DNA from: Williamsia sp. 1138
Lineage (GTDB): Bacteria > Actinomycetota > Actinomycetes > Mycobacteriales > Mycobacteriaceae
NCBI RefSeq assembly: GCF_002095435.2
Contig: NZ_MJEJ02000045.1
Coordinates: 124,001 to 188,000, forward strand
Reading direction: 5' to 3'
Length of the DNA stretch: 64,000 bases
Shown here: piece by piece, positions 54,173 to 63,175 of the stretch
Numbering within the stretch: position 1 is the first letter of the stretch
Layout: every line of letters begins with the position of its first letter
Translations under genes and position numbers: made by a program
The notes under the pieces: generated by a model
What the model saw: the letters and a program-made list of their open reading frames with translations, nothing else
Database searches by the model: none
What the model was told of the DNA's origin: nothing

Positions 54173-55647
54173 GTGAGGGCGATGTACTTGGTGGTCAGGT
54201 ATTCGTAGATGCCTTCGGAGCCGCCTTCGCGCCCGATACCCGACTGCTTGACGCCACCGAACGGTGCTGCGACGTCAGAGATCACCCCGCGATTGACCCC
54301 GACCATCCCGGATTCGATCCTGTCGGCCACCCGGAGTGCCCGGTCGAGATCCTGGGTGTACAGGTAGGCGGCGAGACCGTACTCGGTTGCATTGGCGGCG
54401 CCGACGGCCTCGTCCTCGGTGGTGAAGGTGCTGATCACCGCGACCGGACCGAAGATCTCGTTGCAGACGATCTCGGCGTCCGAGGGGACCTGGTCGAGTA
54501 CGGTGGCGGGGTAGAAGCACCCCGCGTCCTCGGTGGGGTCGGCACCGAGACGAACACGCGCGCCGTCGGCAACCGCCTTCGACACCGCCTCTGCGATCGA
54601 CGACTGCTGCTTCACGCTGACCATCGGCCCGAGTGTGGTGTCGGAGTCGTACCCGCGGCCGAGCACCATGGCCTTCATCTTCGCCGTGAGTGCGGCGGTG
54701 AACTCCTCGGCGACACCCTCCTGCACCAGAAAGCGGTTGGCCGCAGTGCAGGCCTCACCGCCGTTGCGGGTCTTCGCAGCGAAAGCACCTTCTACCGCCT
54801 TGTCGATGTCTGCGTCGTCGAACACCAGGAACGGAGCGTTGCCGCCGAGTTCCATCGAGGTGCGCTGGACGTTCTCGGCCGCCTGACCGATCAGGGTGCG
54901 GCCGACGGGTGTCGACCCGGTGAAGCTGATCTTGCGGACGCGTGGGTCCGCGATCAGCGGGGTGCTGACCTCGGCGGATTTGCTGGTCGGGAGCACCGAG
55001 AGCACACCTGCCGGCAGTCCGGCCTCCCTGAACAGCTTGGCCAGGTAGAGCATGGTCAGCGGCGTCTCGTGTGCGGGCTTGACGATCATCGTGCAACCTG
55101 CCGCCAGTGCGGGGCCGATCTTGCGGGTTCCCATGGCCAGCGGGAAGTTCCACGGCGTGATGGCGAACGCGACACCGACCGGCGCATGCGTGACCATGAT
55201 GCGGCCGGAACCGCCCGGTGACTTCGTGAAGCGGCCCGCCACCCGGACCGACTCTTCGGCGAACCAGCGCAAGAACTCGCCGCCGTAGTTGATCTCTGCC
55301 ACCGAGTCCGGCAGCGCCTTGCCCATCTCGAGGGTCATGATCATCGCCATGTCGTCCGCGTGTTCGCGAATCAGTTCGTAGGTGCTCCGCAAGATCTCCG
55401 ACCGGGCCCGGGGTGCGGTGTCTGCCCATTCCTCGGAGACCGCCACTGCGCTGTCCAGTGCCGTGGCGGCATCATCGGGTGTCGCGTCGGCGATCTGCAA
55501 CAGTGAGGTGCCGGTCGCCGGATCATCCACGGAGAACGTTTCTTTGGTCGATGCCGCCACGGAGTCCCCGTTGATCCACAGGCCGGTCGGCACCGTCGCC
55601 AGCAGGTCGCGATACGGCGCGATGGGATCGGTGGAGGTGTCAGTCAT
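54169..55647 (-). CDS. gabD: Succinate-semialdehyde dehydrogenase
   Basis: A 492-residue aldehyde dehydrogenase. Cofactor-binding ITPWNFPLAMGTRKIGPALA, FTGSTPVGRTL, the general base Glu in MELGGNAPF, and the nucleophile Cys in NGGEACTAANRF (here Gly-Glu-Ala-Cys in place of the common Gly-Gln-x-Cys). Sequence type fits GabD, giving succinate from succinate semialdehyde with NAD(P)+. The start overlaps the amine oxidase stop by 8 bp. Fourth gene of the operon. Confidence 0.88.
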   Translation of the reverse strand: MTDTSTDPIAPYRDLLATVPTGLWINGDSVAASTKETFSVDDPATGTSLLQIADATPDDAATALDSAVAVSEEWADTAPRARSEILRSTYELIREHADDMAMIMTLEMGKALPDSVAEINYGGEFLRWFAEESVRVAGRFTKSPGGSGRIMVTHAPVGVAFAITPWNFPLAMGTRKIGPALAAGCTMIVKPAHETPLTMLYLAKLFREAGLPAGVLSVLPTSKSAEVSTPLIADPRVRKISFTGSTPVGRTLIGQAAENVQRTSMELGGNAPFLVFDDADIDKAVEGAFAAKTRNGGEACTAANRFLVQEGVAEEFTAALTAKMKAMVLGRGYDSDTTLGPMVSVKQQSSIAEAVSKAVADGARVRLGADPTEDAGCFYPATVLDQVPSDAEIVCNEIFGPVAVISTFTTEDEAVGAANATEYGLAAYLYTQDLDRALRVADRIESGMVGVNRGVISDVAAPFGGVKQSGIGREGGSEGIYEYLTTKYIALT

Positions 55648-57601
55648 GGCAGTGTCCTTTCGGGTCAGAGGAGTCGGCATGGCAATGAGAACTCGGGCTC
55701 GGTGCCACGTCGAGGGAGGGATTGCGATCGAAGAACCCGAAAGGCTTGAGCCAGAACGACACCGTGTCCGCAGGCATGATGGGCCAGTCCTCCGGCCGGG
55801 TGATGTGGTGGACACCGAATGTGTACCAGACGACGACGTCGGTGTTGTCGATGCTTCGGTTGGCTTTCGTCCACTCGCCGAGCCCCGTGTCGATCGACGA
55901 CTGATTGACGAATTCACCTGCCGGCCAGCGCTCATCAGGACTGTTCGGCGTGACCCACACGGTGTGCCCGATCACCTGCGCGCGCTGGAAGATCGGGGAG
56001 GCAGGGTCGAACATCGACGGGATGGCATCACCGGGCACGAGTTTGTAGGACGGGTTGGTGCCCAGACCGTTGGTCGTGTTGGTGTTGACCACCTTCCACG
56101 CCCGCTGGGTGGCCCAGTTCATGTCCTGCTTGCCTTCTTCTTCGGTGCGCAGGGGAGTGTTGCGCTGCACGAGGGACAGCCCGTAGGGGTTGTTCGGACC
56201 CATGGGCTCGATCTCGGTCTCGCTGGCGTACACGGTGTTCTGCGTACCGTCGACGTCGAGATCGAGGCGGGCGACCAGGAAGTGCTGGTGATACGGGGCA
56301 TACGTGCGTTCGTCGACCAGCGTTCCGTGAGGATGGGTGCCGCCCGGCGCGAACGGGGTGGTCACCATGATGCCGGTGGCCCGGACCTCGCACTCGATGT
56401 TGCCGTCCTGGTAGAAGCGCCAGTAGACCAGGTATTCGTAGTTCGCGACGGTGACGTGGAAAGAGACCGTGAGGCGGCGCATCCGGCGCACCTCGGCGCC
56501 GGCGTCGTGGTCGACGTGCTTCCACAGGACCGCGTTGTCCTCTTCGTGGATGCAGATGGCGTTCGTGATCGTGTACGGCTCGCCCTTGCTGTTGTGGAGC
56601 ACGGCATCGAGGTAGCGGATCTCGCCGAGGCAGTCGCAGCCGAGCTCCAGCGAGGTGGTCATGAAACCCAGACCCCACTCGCCGATGTCGAATGCGGTTC
56701 TGCGGTAGTGGTCTTCGCAGTGATCGCGGTAGGGGACCATCATCTCTGCGAACGACAGCTTGTGCGCGACAGAACGCTCGCGACCGTCGTCGTTGTAGCT
56801 GATGGTGTGCAGGGTCATGCCCTCGCGGTGATTGAAACCAACCCGCAGTGACCAGTTCTGCCAGGTCAGTTTGTTGCCTTCGAGGGTGAACGACGGTCCT
56901 TCGGGCTGGGTGATCTCCAACGGTTTCAGCGGCTCTCGGCGCGAGGCGTTGCGGATCCGTTCAGGGATCCGGGCAGGCACGTATTCGCCCATCACCTCCG
57001 GGGGTTCGACGCCGCCGGTGTCCTCGATCTCGAGCAGTTCCATCGTGTTGAGGTCGATCACACAGTGCAGCCCGCTGACCGGATGCGCGTAGGGATTTGC
57101 GCCCGCCTCGCCCTTGACCCAGGTGTCCGACCAGCCGATGCGCCGGTCGCGGTACTTTTCCGGTGCCACCGCATCGCCGTAGGTCCAGGTGTCCATGAAC
57201 ACCAGCTCGAGGTCGGTGATGCCGCGTTTGGCCAGGGCCGCAACCACATCGGGATGCTTGCGCAGAACCTCATCACATTCCTCGAACTCGTCGACCGTGA
57301 AGTTCGCTTGTACGCCGGGGATGTGATCGAACGATTCGACGGTGTCCTCGGACAGCGACACCACCGCCTTGTAGGTGGCGTTTCGGCGCGAGTCGAGGCA
57401 GGTGACCACGCCACGTCGAGGTGGCTCGGTGCCACCCGCTGCATAGTCGGCCAATTCGGCCTTGCTCGGCTCCAGCAATTCGATGGAGTTGAATCGCCAC
57501 CCTTCGCCGACCCCGTGGTCTCGCAGCATGAGTGCTGCCGTGGCGCGGAACTCGTCAGCTGAGAAGGGGTCGAGGGGATGGGACGTCGATGCAGTGGTCA
57601 C
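55640..57601 (-). CDS. Copper amine oxidase
   Basis: A 653-residue topaquinone enzyme that oxidises primary amines to aldehydes, releasing ammonia and H2O2. TPQ precursor Tyr388 in TVANYEYLVYW, catalytic base Asp305 in RTAFDIGEWG, copper ligands His438 and His440 in YHQHFLV, and the third His probably in HHITRPEDWPIMP. No signal peptide, so probably cytoplasmic like the Arthrobacter enzyme. The C-terminus ends in a His/Cys cluster (SHCHADSSDPKGHCHD). Putrescine or a related amine is the likely substrate from context. Confidence 0.92.
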   Translation of the reverse strand: MTTASTSHPLDPFSADEFRATAALMLRDHGVGEGWRFNSIELLEPSKAELADYAAGGTEPPRRGVVTCLDSRRNATYKAVVSLSEDTVESFDHIPGVQANFTVDEFEECDEVLRKHPDVVAALAKRGITDLELVFMDTWTYGDAVAPEKYRDRRIGWSDTWVKGEAGANPYAHPVSGLHCVIDLNTMELLEIEDTGGVEPPEVMGEYVPARIPERIRNASRREPLKPLEITQPEGPSFTLEGNKLTWQNWSLRVGFNHREGMTLHTISYNDDGRERSVAHKLSFAEMMVPYRDHCEDHYRRTAFDIGEWGLGFMTTSLELGCDCLGEIRYLDAVLHNSKGEPYTITNAICIHEEDNAVLWKHVDHDAGAEVRRMRRLTVSFHVTVANYEYLVYWRFYQDGNIECEVRATGIMVTTPFAPGGTHPHGTLVDERTYAPYHQHFLVARLDLDVDGTQNTVYASETEIEPMGPNNPYGLSLVQRNTPLRTEEEGKQDMNWATQRAWKVVNTNTTNGLGTNPSYKLVPGDAIPSMFDPASPIFQRAQVIGHTVWVTPNSPDERWPAGEFVNQSSIDTGLGEWTKANRSIDNTDVVVWYTFGVHHITRPEDWPIMPADTVSFWLKPFGFFDRNPSLDVAPSPSSHCHADSSDPKGHCHD

Positions 57602-57611
57602 GCGTGGTCTC

Positions 57612-58961
57612 CTACCGGCCGGTGAGATCGTTCAGGGCGTTCTCGAGTACGTCGAGGCCGTCGTTCAACAGGGCGTCATCGATCACCAACGGCGGCAGCA
57701 GCCGGATCACGTTGCCGTACGTCCCGCAGGACAACAGCACCACCCCTTGCGCCAGGCATGCCGCGACGAGGGCCTTGGTGAGCTCCGGGTTCGGTTCTGT
57801 GCCACCCGGTTTGACCAGTTCGATGGCCAGCATCGCGCCCCGGCCACGGACCTCGCCGATCTCCGGTGTCACCGACGCCATCGCCCGGAGGCGGCCTCCG
57901 GCGAGTTCCTCGATGTGGCGGGCGCGGGCGGGTAGATCCAGGTCCTTCATCACATCCATGGCGGCCAGCGCGGCGGCGCAGGCCACCGGATTGCCGCCGT
58001 AGGTTCCACCGAGGCCACCGGCGTGCACCGCGTCGAGCAGATCTGCGCGCCCGGTCAGCGCTGACAGCGGCATACCGCCGGCGATGCCTTTGGCCATGGT
58101 TACCAGATCGGGCACGATGCCCTCGTGGTCGCTGGCGAACCAGGCGCCGGTGCGGGCGAAGCCGCTCTGGACCTCGTCCGCGATGAACACGATGCCGTTG
58201 GAGCGCGCCCAATCAGCAAGTGCCGGCAAGAATCCCGGCGCGGGGACGATGAAGCCGCCCTCGCCCTGGATGGGTTCGATGATGATCGCCGCAAGCTGGT
58301 CACCGCCGATCTGCTTGTCCATCATCGAGATCGCGCGCTTGGCCGCTTCGGCACCGTCGAGTCCGTCGCGATAGGGATACGACATCGGGATCCGATAGAC
58401 CTCCGGCGCGAACGGGCCGAAACCATACTTGTACGGCATCGTTTTCGCGGTCAGCGCCATCGTCAGGTTGGTGCGACCGTGATAGGCGTGATCGAACGCC
58501 ACCACCGCGTCGCGACCGGTGGCCAAGCGTGCCACCTTGATCGCGTTCTCCACGGCCTCGGCGCCCGAGTTGAACAGCACCGTGCGCTTCTGATGATCGC
58601 CGGGGGTCAGGTGGTTGAGCCGTTCTGCCACCGCGACGTAACCCTCGTACGGCGTGACCATGAAGCAGGTGTGGGTGAAGTGGCTTGCCTGCTCGGCGAC
58701 AGCGGCGGCCACGGCAGCGTTGCCCGCTCCCACCGTCGTCACCGCGATGCCTGATCCGAAGTCGATCAACGAGTTGCCGTCGACGTCGACGATGACCCCG
58801 CCGTCGGCGTCCGCGGCGTAGACCGGGACACTCGACCCGACTCCGCCGGCGACGGCCATCGCTCGACGACCCTGGAGCTCTGAGGATTTCGGACCGGGCA
58901 GGGCGGTGACCAGGTTCCGTGTCTGGGGCAGCCGGTACTGGGGCTGTGTCACGGTGGTCAT
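57612..58961 (-). CDS. gabT: 4-aminobutyrate transaminase
   Basis: A 449-residue class III PLP enzyme that makes succinate semialdehyde from GABA. Substrate/cofactor segments: VLFNSGAEAVENAIKVAR, FDHAYHGRTNLTMALTAK, IIIEPIQGEGGFIVPAPGF, IADEVQSGFARTG and the Schiff-base lysine in TMAKGIAGGMPLSA. ATG 58961 overlaps the preceding dehydrogenase stop (ATGA); the upstream extension of the frame is unconserved. Second gene of the amine operon. Confidence 0.92.
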   Translation of the reverse strand: MTTVTQPQYRLPQTRNLVTALPGPKSSELQGRRAMAVAGGVGSSVPVYAADADGGVIVDVDGNSLIDFGSGIAVTTVGAGNAAVAAAVAEQASHFTHTCFMVTPYEGYVAVAERLNHLTPGDHQKRTVLFNSGAEAVENAIKVARLATGRDAVVAFDHAYHGRTNLTMALTAKTMPYKYGFGPFAPEVYRIPMSYPYRDGLDGAEAAKRAISMMDKQIGGDQLAAIIIEPIQGEGGFIVPAPGFLPALADWARSNGIVFIADEVQSGFARTGAWFASDHEGIVPDLVTMAKGIAGGMPLSALTGRADLLDAVHAGGLGGTYGGNPVACAAALAAMDVMKDLDLPARARHIEELAGGRLRAMASVTPEIGEVRGRGAMLAIELVKPGGTEPNPELTKALVAACLAQGVVLLSCGTYGNVIRLLPPLVIDDALLNDGLDVLENALNDLTGR

Positions 58962-60358
58962 TCGATCGAGCTCATGACGTGCTTGATGCGGGTGTAGTCC
59001 TCGACCCCGTACGACGAGAGATCTTTGCCGTAGCCGGAGTTCTTGAACCCGCCGTGTGGCATCTCCGCGACGAGTGGGATGTGGCAGTTGACCCACACAC
59101 ATCCGAAGTCGAGACCGGCGGTCATGCGGCCGACGGTGCCGTTGTCGGTTGTCCACACGCTGGAGGCCAGGCCGTAACTGACGTCGTTCGAGAACTCCAG
59201 TGCCTGCGCCTCGTCGTCGAACGCCTGCACCGTGACGACGGGCCCGAAGGTCTCGTCCTGCACCAGCGAATCGCTCTGGCGGACTCCGGTGATCACCGTT
59301 GGTTCGACGTAGAAACCCTTGTCGCCCTTGCGTTTGCCACCAGTCACCACCGTGGCATGGGAGGGCACCGAGTCGAGTATCGAGGTCACCTTGGTGAAGT
59401 GGTTGATGTTGTTGAGCGGCGGCACCGTGGTGTCTTTTGCCTTCTCGATCAGGGCGTCGACGAACTTGTCGTGAATCGACGAATGCACCAGGATCCGCGT
59501 GACCGCCGTGCAGTCCTGGCCCGCGTTGAAGAACGACGCGTCGCCGATGCCGTCGACGGCCTTGTCGAGGTCGGCGTCGGCGAAGACCACTGCGGGCGCC
59601 TTCCCGCCGAGTTCGAGGTGAGCGCGCTTGAGGTTCTGCGCCGCCGACACCGCGACTGCGATACCCGCGCGAACGGAGCCGGTGATCGAGACCATGCTCG
59701 GTGTCTTGTGTCCGACGAGGGCGGCGCCGGTGGCGCCGTTACCGAGCACCACGTTGAGGACCCCGTCGGGCAGGATGCCCTTTGAGATCTCCGCCAGTAC
59801 GAGCGTCGACTCAGGGGTGGTGTCCGAGGGTTTGAGCACGACGGTGTTGCCCGCCGCGATGGCGGGGCCGATCTTCCACAGCGCCATCATCAGCGGGTAG
59901 TTCCATGGCGTCACCTGCGCGACGACGCCGACCGGCTCACGCCGGACGTACGAGGTGAAACCCTCCATGTACTCACCGGCCGACTTGCCTTCGAGTAGGC
60001 GGGCCGCGCCGGCGAAGAAGCGGATCTGGTCGGCACCGACGGTCACCTCCTCATCGGCGATCTGGTCGTCGGGCTGGCCGGTGTTGCGAGCCTGCGCCGC
60101 GACCAGTTTGTCCGAGTTCGCCTCGATGGCGTCGGCAAACTTCAGCAGCGCGGTCTGCCGCGTCTTCGGTGTGGTCTTTCCCCAGCTCTCGAAGGCTTTC
60201 GCCGCGGCGGACATGGCGGCGTCGACATCGGCGTCCGACGAGATGGGTGAGGTACCTACCACCGATTCGTCCGTGGGGTTGATGAGGTCCAACGTCTCCG
60301 TGCCGGTGGACGCCACGAACTCTCCGTTGATGTAGTTCTTCAAGATCTGATTGGCCAT
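58958..60358 (-). CDS. patD: Gamma-aminobutyraldehyde dehydrogenase
   Basis: A 466-residue aldehyde dehydrogenase. NAD-binding VTPWNYPLMMALWKIGPAIAA, ITGSVRAGIAVA, general base Glu in LELGGKAPAVVF and nucleophile Cys in FFNAGQDCTAVTR. The short length, the MANQILKNYINGEFV start and the neighbouring amine oxidase and GABA transaminase support 4-aminobutyraldehyde as substrate. First gene of the five-gene operon; divergent from the second pucR. Confidence 0.88.
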   Translation of the reverse strand: MANQILKNYINGEFVASTGTETLDLINPTDESVVGTSPISSDADVDAAMSAAAKAFESWGKTTPKTRQTALLKFADAIEANSDKLVAAQARNTGQPDDQIADEEVTVGADQIRFFAGAARLLEGKSAGEYMEGFTSYVRREPVGVVAQVTPWNYPLMMALWKIGPAIAAGNTVVLKPSDTTPESTLVLAEISKGILPDGVLNVVLGNGATGAALVGHKTPSMVSITGSVRAGIAVAVSAAQNLKRAHLELGGKAPAVVFADADLDKAVDGIGDASFFNAGQDCTAVTRILVHSSIHDKFVDALIEKAKDTTVPPLNNINHFTKVTSILDSVPSHATVVTGGKRKGDKGFYVEPTVITGVRQSDSLVQDETFGPVVTVQAFDDEAQALEFSNDVSYGLASSVWTTDNGTVGRMTAGLDFGCVWVNCHIPLVAEMPHGGFKNSGYGKDLSSYGVEDYTRIKHVMSSIE

Positions 60359-60473
60359 ATCACCAGGTCACTCTCGGTTGGGGGCGGATGGGAGAAGGGC
60401 GATGAGTTCAGTCTTCGCCGACGAGCCCGCGCGCGGACCTGACGGAACGTCCAGTCACTCTGCTCAGGCACTA

Positions 60474-60488
60474 CCATTTGTCCAATGG
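60474..60488. promoter_or_regulatory. CCATT-N5-AATGG palindrome between patD and pucR
   Basis: A perfect 5-5-5 inverted repeat 116 bp upstream of patD and about 55 bp upstream of the preferred pucR start, in their shared divergent region. Candidate PucR site; no second copy was seen. Confidence 0.3.
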
Positions 60489-60543
60489 GAGCGAAGTCTG
60501 TGCAGGTATGCGCCATGAATGGGCTCGGCAAAGTCGCGAAGCC

Positions 60544-62043
60544 ATGACGACCACGGTGCGCTGGTTACTGGCCCAGCGTGATCTGCAGCTGACCCTTCTC
60601 GGCGGCGCAGCCGGTCAGGATCGCGACATCGACTGTGCACTCAGTTCGGAGCTGCCCGCACCGCACGAATGGCTTGCCGGCGGGGAGTTGTTGCTCACCA
60701 CCGGGCTGCGTCTGCCCGCGTCGACCCATGACCGACGCGAGTATCTGACGCGCCTCGACGAGACCCGGATCGCCGGTGTCGGGTTCGGTGTCGGCCTCGG
60801 GTTCGACGACGTACCGGGAGATCTTGTCGAGATCGCCGACGATCTCGGACTGCCACTGATCAAGGTGCCGCTTCCGGTGCCGTTCTCGGCGATCGCTCGC
60901 ACCGTCCTCGACCGCATCGCTGCGCAGCGGTTCGACCAGTTCGTGCGGGCGTCGCATACCCAGCCACGGATCACCCGTGCGGTGATCGCAGGCGGGATGC
61001 CGGCCGTCGTCCGCGAACTGGCCGATGCCATCGAGCAGACCGTCGTGCTGCTCGACCGGGAGCAACAGGTGGTCAGTGCTCGACCGCAGGCATTGTCCGG
61101 CGAGGAATTGGCGTCGGTGCGGGCTCAGATCAGCCGCGATCCGGCGGCGGCGAGTGGCGTCACCATGACCGACGAGCGGGTGATCACGGTCCAGCGGATC
61201 AGTGTGGCCGGCAGCGTCTTCGGGCACCTTGTCGTGCTCGGAGATACCCCGCTCGGCGACCTCGAACGGGTGCTGGTGGGTCATGCCACGTCCCTGCTCA
61301 GCCTCGAACATGCCAAGCCGGGACAGGTACTGCGCGATCAGCAAGCGCTCCACGCCGATGCGCTGACGATGGCGATGGCCGGGCCACCTCCGGCCGCGGC
61401 CCGCAACATCGTCTTGCGGGCCGCTGACCGCGAGGGTCGGGTACGTGCCGCCGTCGTGCAGTACTCCGGCGTCGGCGGTGCCCAGCGGGCCGCGGCGTCC
61501 ATCGCCGTCGAACTCCAATCACGTTGGCGTCCGGTGTTTGTCGAGCAGAGTGGTAGCGAGGTGGTCGTCCTGCTACGGGGGGAGGACCAGCGCGGGTTCG
61601 CCGAATCGGTGCTCGGCATGGTCGGGGTCCAGGGCGCGCGAGGCGGCCTCGGAACCGTGGCGTCGGTCGACGAGATCGCCGACTCCGTACGGCAAGCCCG
61701 GCTCAGCTGTGTGGTCGCGGCGGAAGGAGAGGTGGTCGATCTGTTGGCGCAGGGGTCGGTGTTGTCTCTCGAACCGGTTCGTCGGGCCTTCAGCGGTGCC
61801 CACGACACTGTCCTCGGGCCGCTACTCGAGTACGACCGCACCCACGACAGTGGTCTCGTCGCGACCCTGCGCGGCTACCTGCTGGCCAATGGCCACTGGG
61901 AGACCGCCGCTGCGACGGTAGGGGTGCATCGGCACACGCTGCGTAACCGGGTCGACCGCATCGAGCGGTTGTTGCGCGTTGACCTCACGGACGCCCGGAC
62001 CCGCGCCGAGTTGCTGCTGATCATCCTCGCCGACCCTCATTGA
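60544..62043 (+). CDS. PucR-family transcriptional regulator (amine/GABA module)
   Basis: About 499 residues from ATG 60544; ATG 60508 and TTG 60478 are alternatives. The N-terminal PucR domain (SSELPAPHEWLAGGELLLTTG), a middle GGDEF-like region, and the C-terminal helix-turn-helix LRGYLLANGHWETAAATVGV with HRHTLRNRVDRIERLL. Divergent transcription from patD makes it the likely activator of the polyamine/GABA operon, similar to GABA-responsive PucR-type regulators. A paralog lies 9 kb away. Confidence 0.9.
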   Translation: MTTTVRWLLAQRDLQLTLLGGAAGQDRDIDCALSSELPAPHEWLAGGELLLTTGLRLPASTHDRREYLTRLDETRIAGVGFGVGLGFDDVPGDLVEIADDLGLPLIKVPLPVPFSAIARTVLDRIAAQRFDQFVRASHTQPRITRAVIAGGMPAVVRELADAIEQTVVLLDREQQVVSARPQALSGEELASVRAQISRDPAAASGVTMTDERVITVQRISVAGSVFGHLVVLGDTPLGDLERVLVGHATSLLSLEHAKPGQVLRDQQALHADALTMAMAGPPPAAARNIVLRAADREGRVRAAVVQYSGVGGAQRAAASIAVELQSRWRPVFVEQSGSEVVVLLRGEDQRGFAESVLGMVGVQGARGGLGTVASVDEIADSVRQARLSCVVAAEGEVVDLLAQGSVLSLEPVRRAFSGAHDTVLGPLLEYDRTHDSGLVATLRGYLLANGHWETAAATVGVHRHTLRNRVDRIERLLRVDLTDARTRAELLLIILADPH

Positions 62044-62052
62044 CCCACCGCC

Positions 62053-62110
62053 CCACCCGTTTTTGCATGCGCCACTCGAAATAATCGATGGGTGGCGCAA
62101 AAACGGGTGG
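62053..62110. repeat. Palindromic element with CCACCCGTTTTTG arms, third copy
   Basis: CCACCCGTTTTTG (62053-62065) pairs with CAAAAACGGGTGG (62098-62110). An inner GCGCCAC/GTGGCGC pair (62069-62075, 62092-62098) extends the stem around a 16-nt loop. It begins 10 bp after the pucR stop and may also terminate it. Same family as 32150-32306. Confidence 0.85.
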
Positions 62111-62143
62111 AAGGCTCTGGTGCGGGACGGCATTCGCTGCCGA

Positions 62144-62238
62144 AGTCGGAGGAAGTCACAGTTCCTCCGACTGTCGTCACGTCCTCCGGTTGCAGTCGGA
62201 GGATGTGGCTGGTGTCGGAGGAAGTATCAAATCCTCCG
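62144..62238. repeat. Cluster of three TCGGAGGA/TCCTCCGA hairpins
   Basis: Hairpin 1: AGTCGGAGGAA (62144-62154) with TTCCTCCGACT (62162-62172), 7-nt loop. Hairpin 2: TCCTCCG (62182-62188) with CGGAGGA (62197-62203). Hairpin 3: CGGAGGA (62216-62222) with TCCTCCG (62232-62238). Six copies of one heptamer in alternating orientation occupy 95 bp of the 251-bp gap between pucR and the broken lipoprotein gene. Confidence 0.88.
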
Positions 62239-62294
62239 GTTTTGCCGGGCTTCCATAAGACTTGTTCCGCCAGCAGCGAAGTTGCAGCGCCGAT

Positions 62295-63082
62295 TTACGC
62301 GCGCGGCTGCGGACCAGCGGGCCAGCCGAGTTTGACTGTGTCAACGTGATCGAATGCATCGTTAGTGCACGGTTGCATCGAATCGTGATCAGCGTCGCCA
62401 TACAGTGGGTCATATTCCACGGCGTACCAATCGCCGAACACCGAGCCATGCGGGACGATTCGTGCGCCGCTCTGTTTTACGGGAGGGGAGTTGCCATCGC
62501 GTCTCTACACAAGGGCAAAAGACTGCATGAGGCCGTGGCCGTCGGAGCGTTGAGACGGGGTGGGGTCGGCGGCAGCCCTGGAGTCGAGTAGCAGCCCACA
62601 ACCCTAACGGCCCCGTCAGACAATGTCGAAACGTTGGTAATGCGTCGGTATATGACGCCGTAGGCGGGTGCACGGGAAAGTAGGTTCTCGACGTCGAGCG
62701 TCCGTGCCGCGGCCACGGCGGGGGCCAGCGCGTCGGCATACCCGGTATATGAAGCGTCGTAGCTGCCTACGAAATAGCGCAGATGGCTGGCTTCGATGAA
62801 GGCACGAATAAAAGTGCCGTCGGCTGAGCCAAAGTCGACTGCATCGGTTTGCAACCACCGTTCCTGGTACCGGAGTTCGTCTGGTGTGGGATAGCCACCG
62901 TCCCCGGATGGTTGCGCGGATTGAGGCATCTCGATTCCGCTCGCGCAACTTGTGGACAGGGCGATTGTGAAACCCAGCGCCAGAACGGCGAACCAAGAGC
63001 TACGGGTCGGGTGCCGATGGGGGCTTTGATGGATCGCATGGGGTCGGAACAGTGCCTCATCTACTGCGAATTGTTCCCCCAC
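62295..63082 (-). pseudogene. Broken lipoprotein gene, paralog of the neighbour
   Basis: The first part (62477-63082) encodes a lipoprotein signal (FAVLALGFTIALSTSC) and PDELRYQERWLQTD, GTFIRAFIEAS, YGVIYRRITNVS and VRVVGCYSTPGLPPTP, matching the intact copy at 63176-63970. After the C-rich run near 62560 the frame changes. The matching sequence continues in another frame (HGLMQSFALV, stop, RRDGNSPPVKQSG, HGSVFGDWYAVEYDPLYGD, DTVKLGWPAGPQPRA) to a TAA at 62295. A frameshift plus an in-frame TAG make this a pseudogene rather than one sequencing error. Confidence 0.8.
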
Positions 63083-63175
63083 AAAAGCCCCCCGGCCTCG
63101 ATCGTCTTCACAAATCGTAATCCATGCCGGGACGAATCTGATGCCGCGACCCTGCCCACCCGTTTCAATCGCTTC

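Noticed and set aside
55382-56851. 489-codon open frame on the plus strand
   Set aside because: Antisense to the copper amine oxidase and gabD, both with intact catalytic motifs. No domain or ribosome binding site supports it.
62301-62520. The C-terminal lipoprotein frame as a separate small gene
   Set aside because: It lacks a start codon and aligns with the last part of the neighbouring intact paralog, so it belongs to the broken gene.
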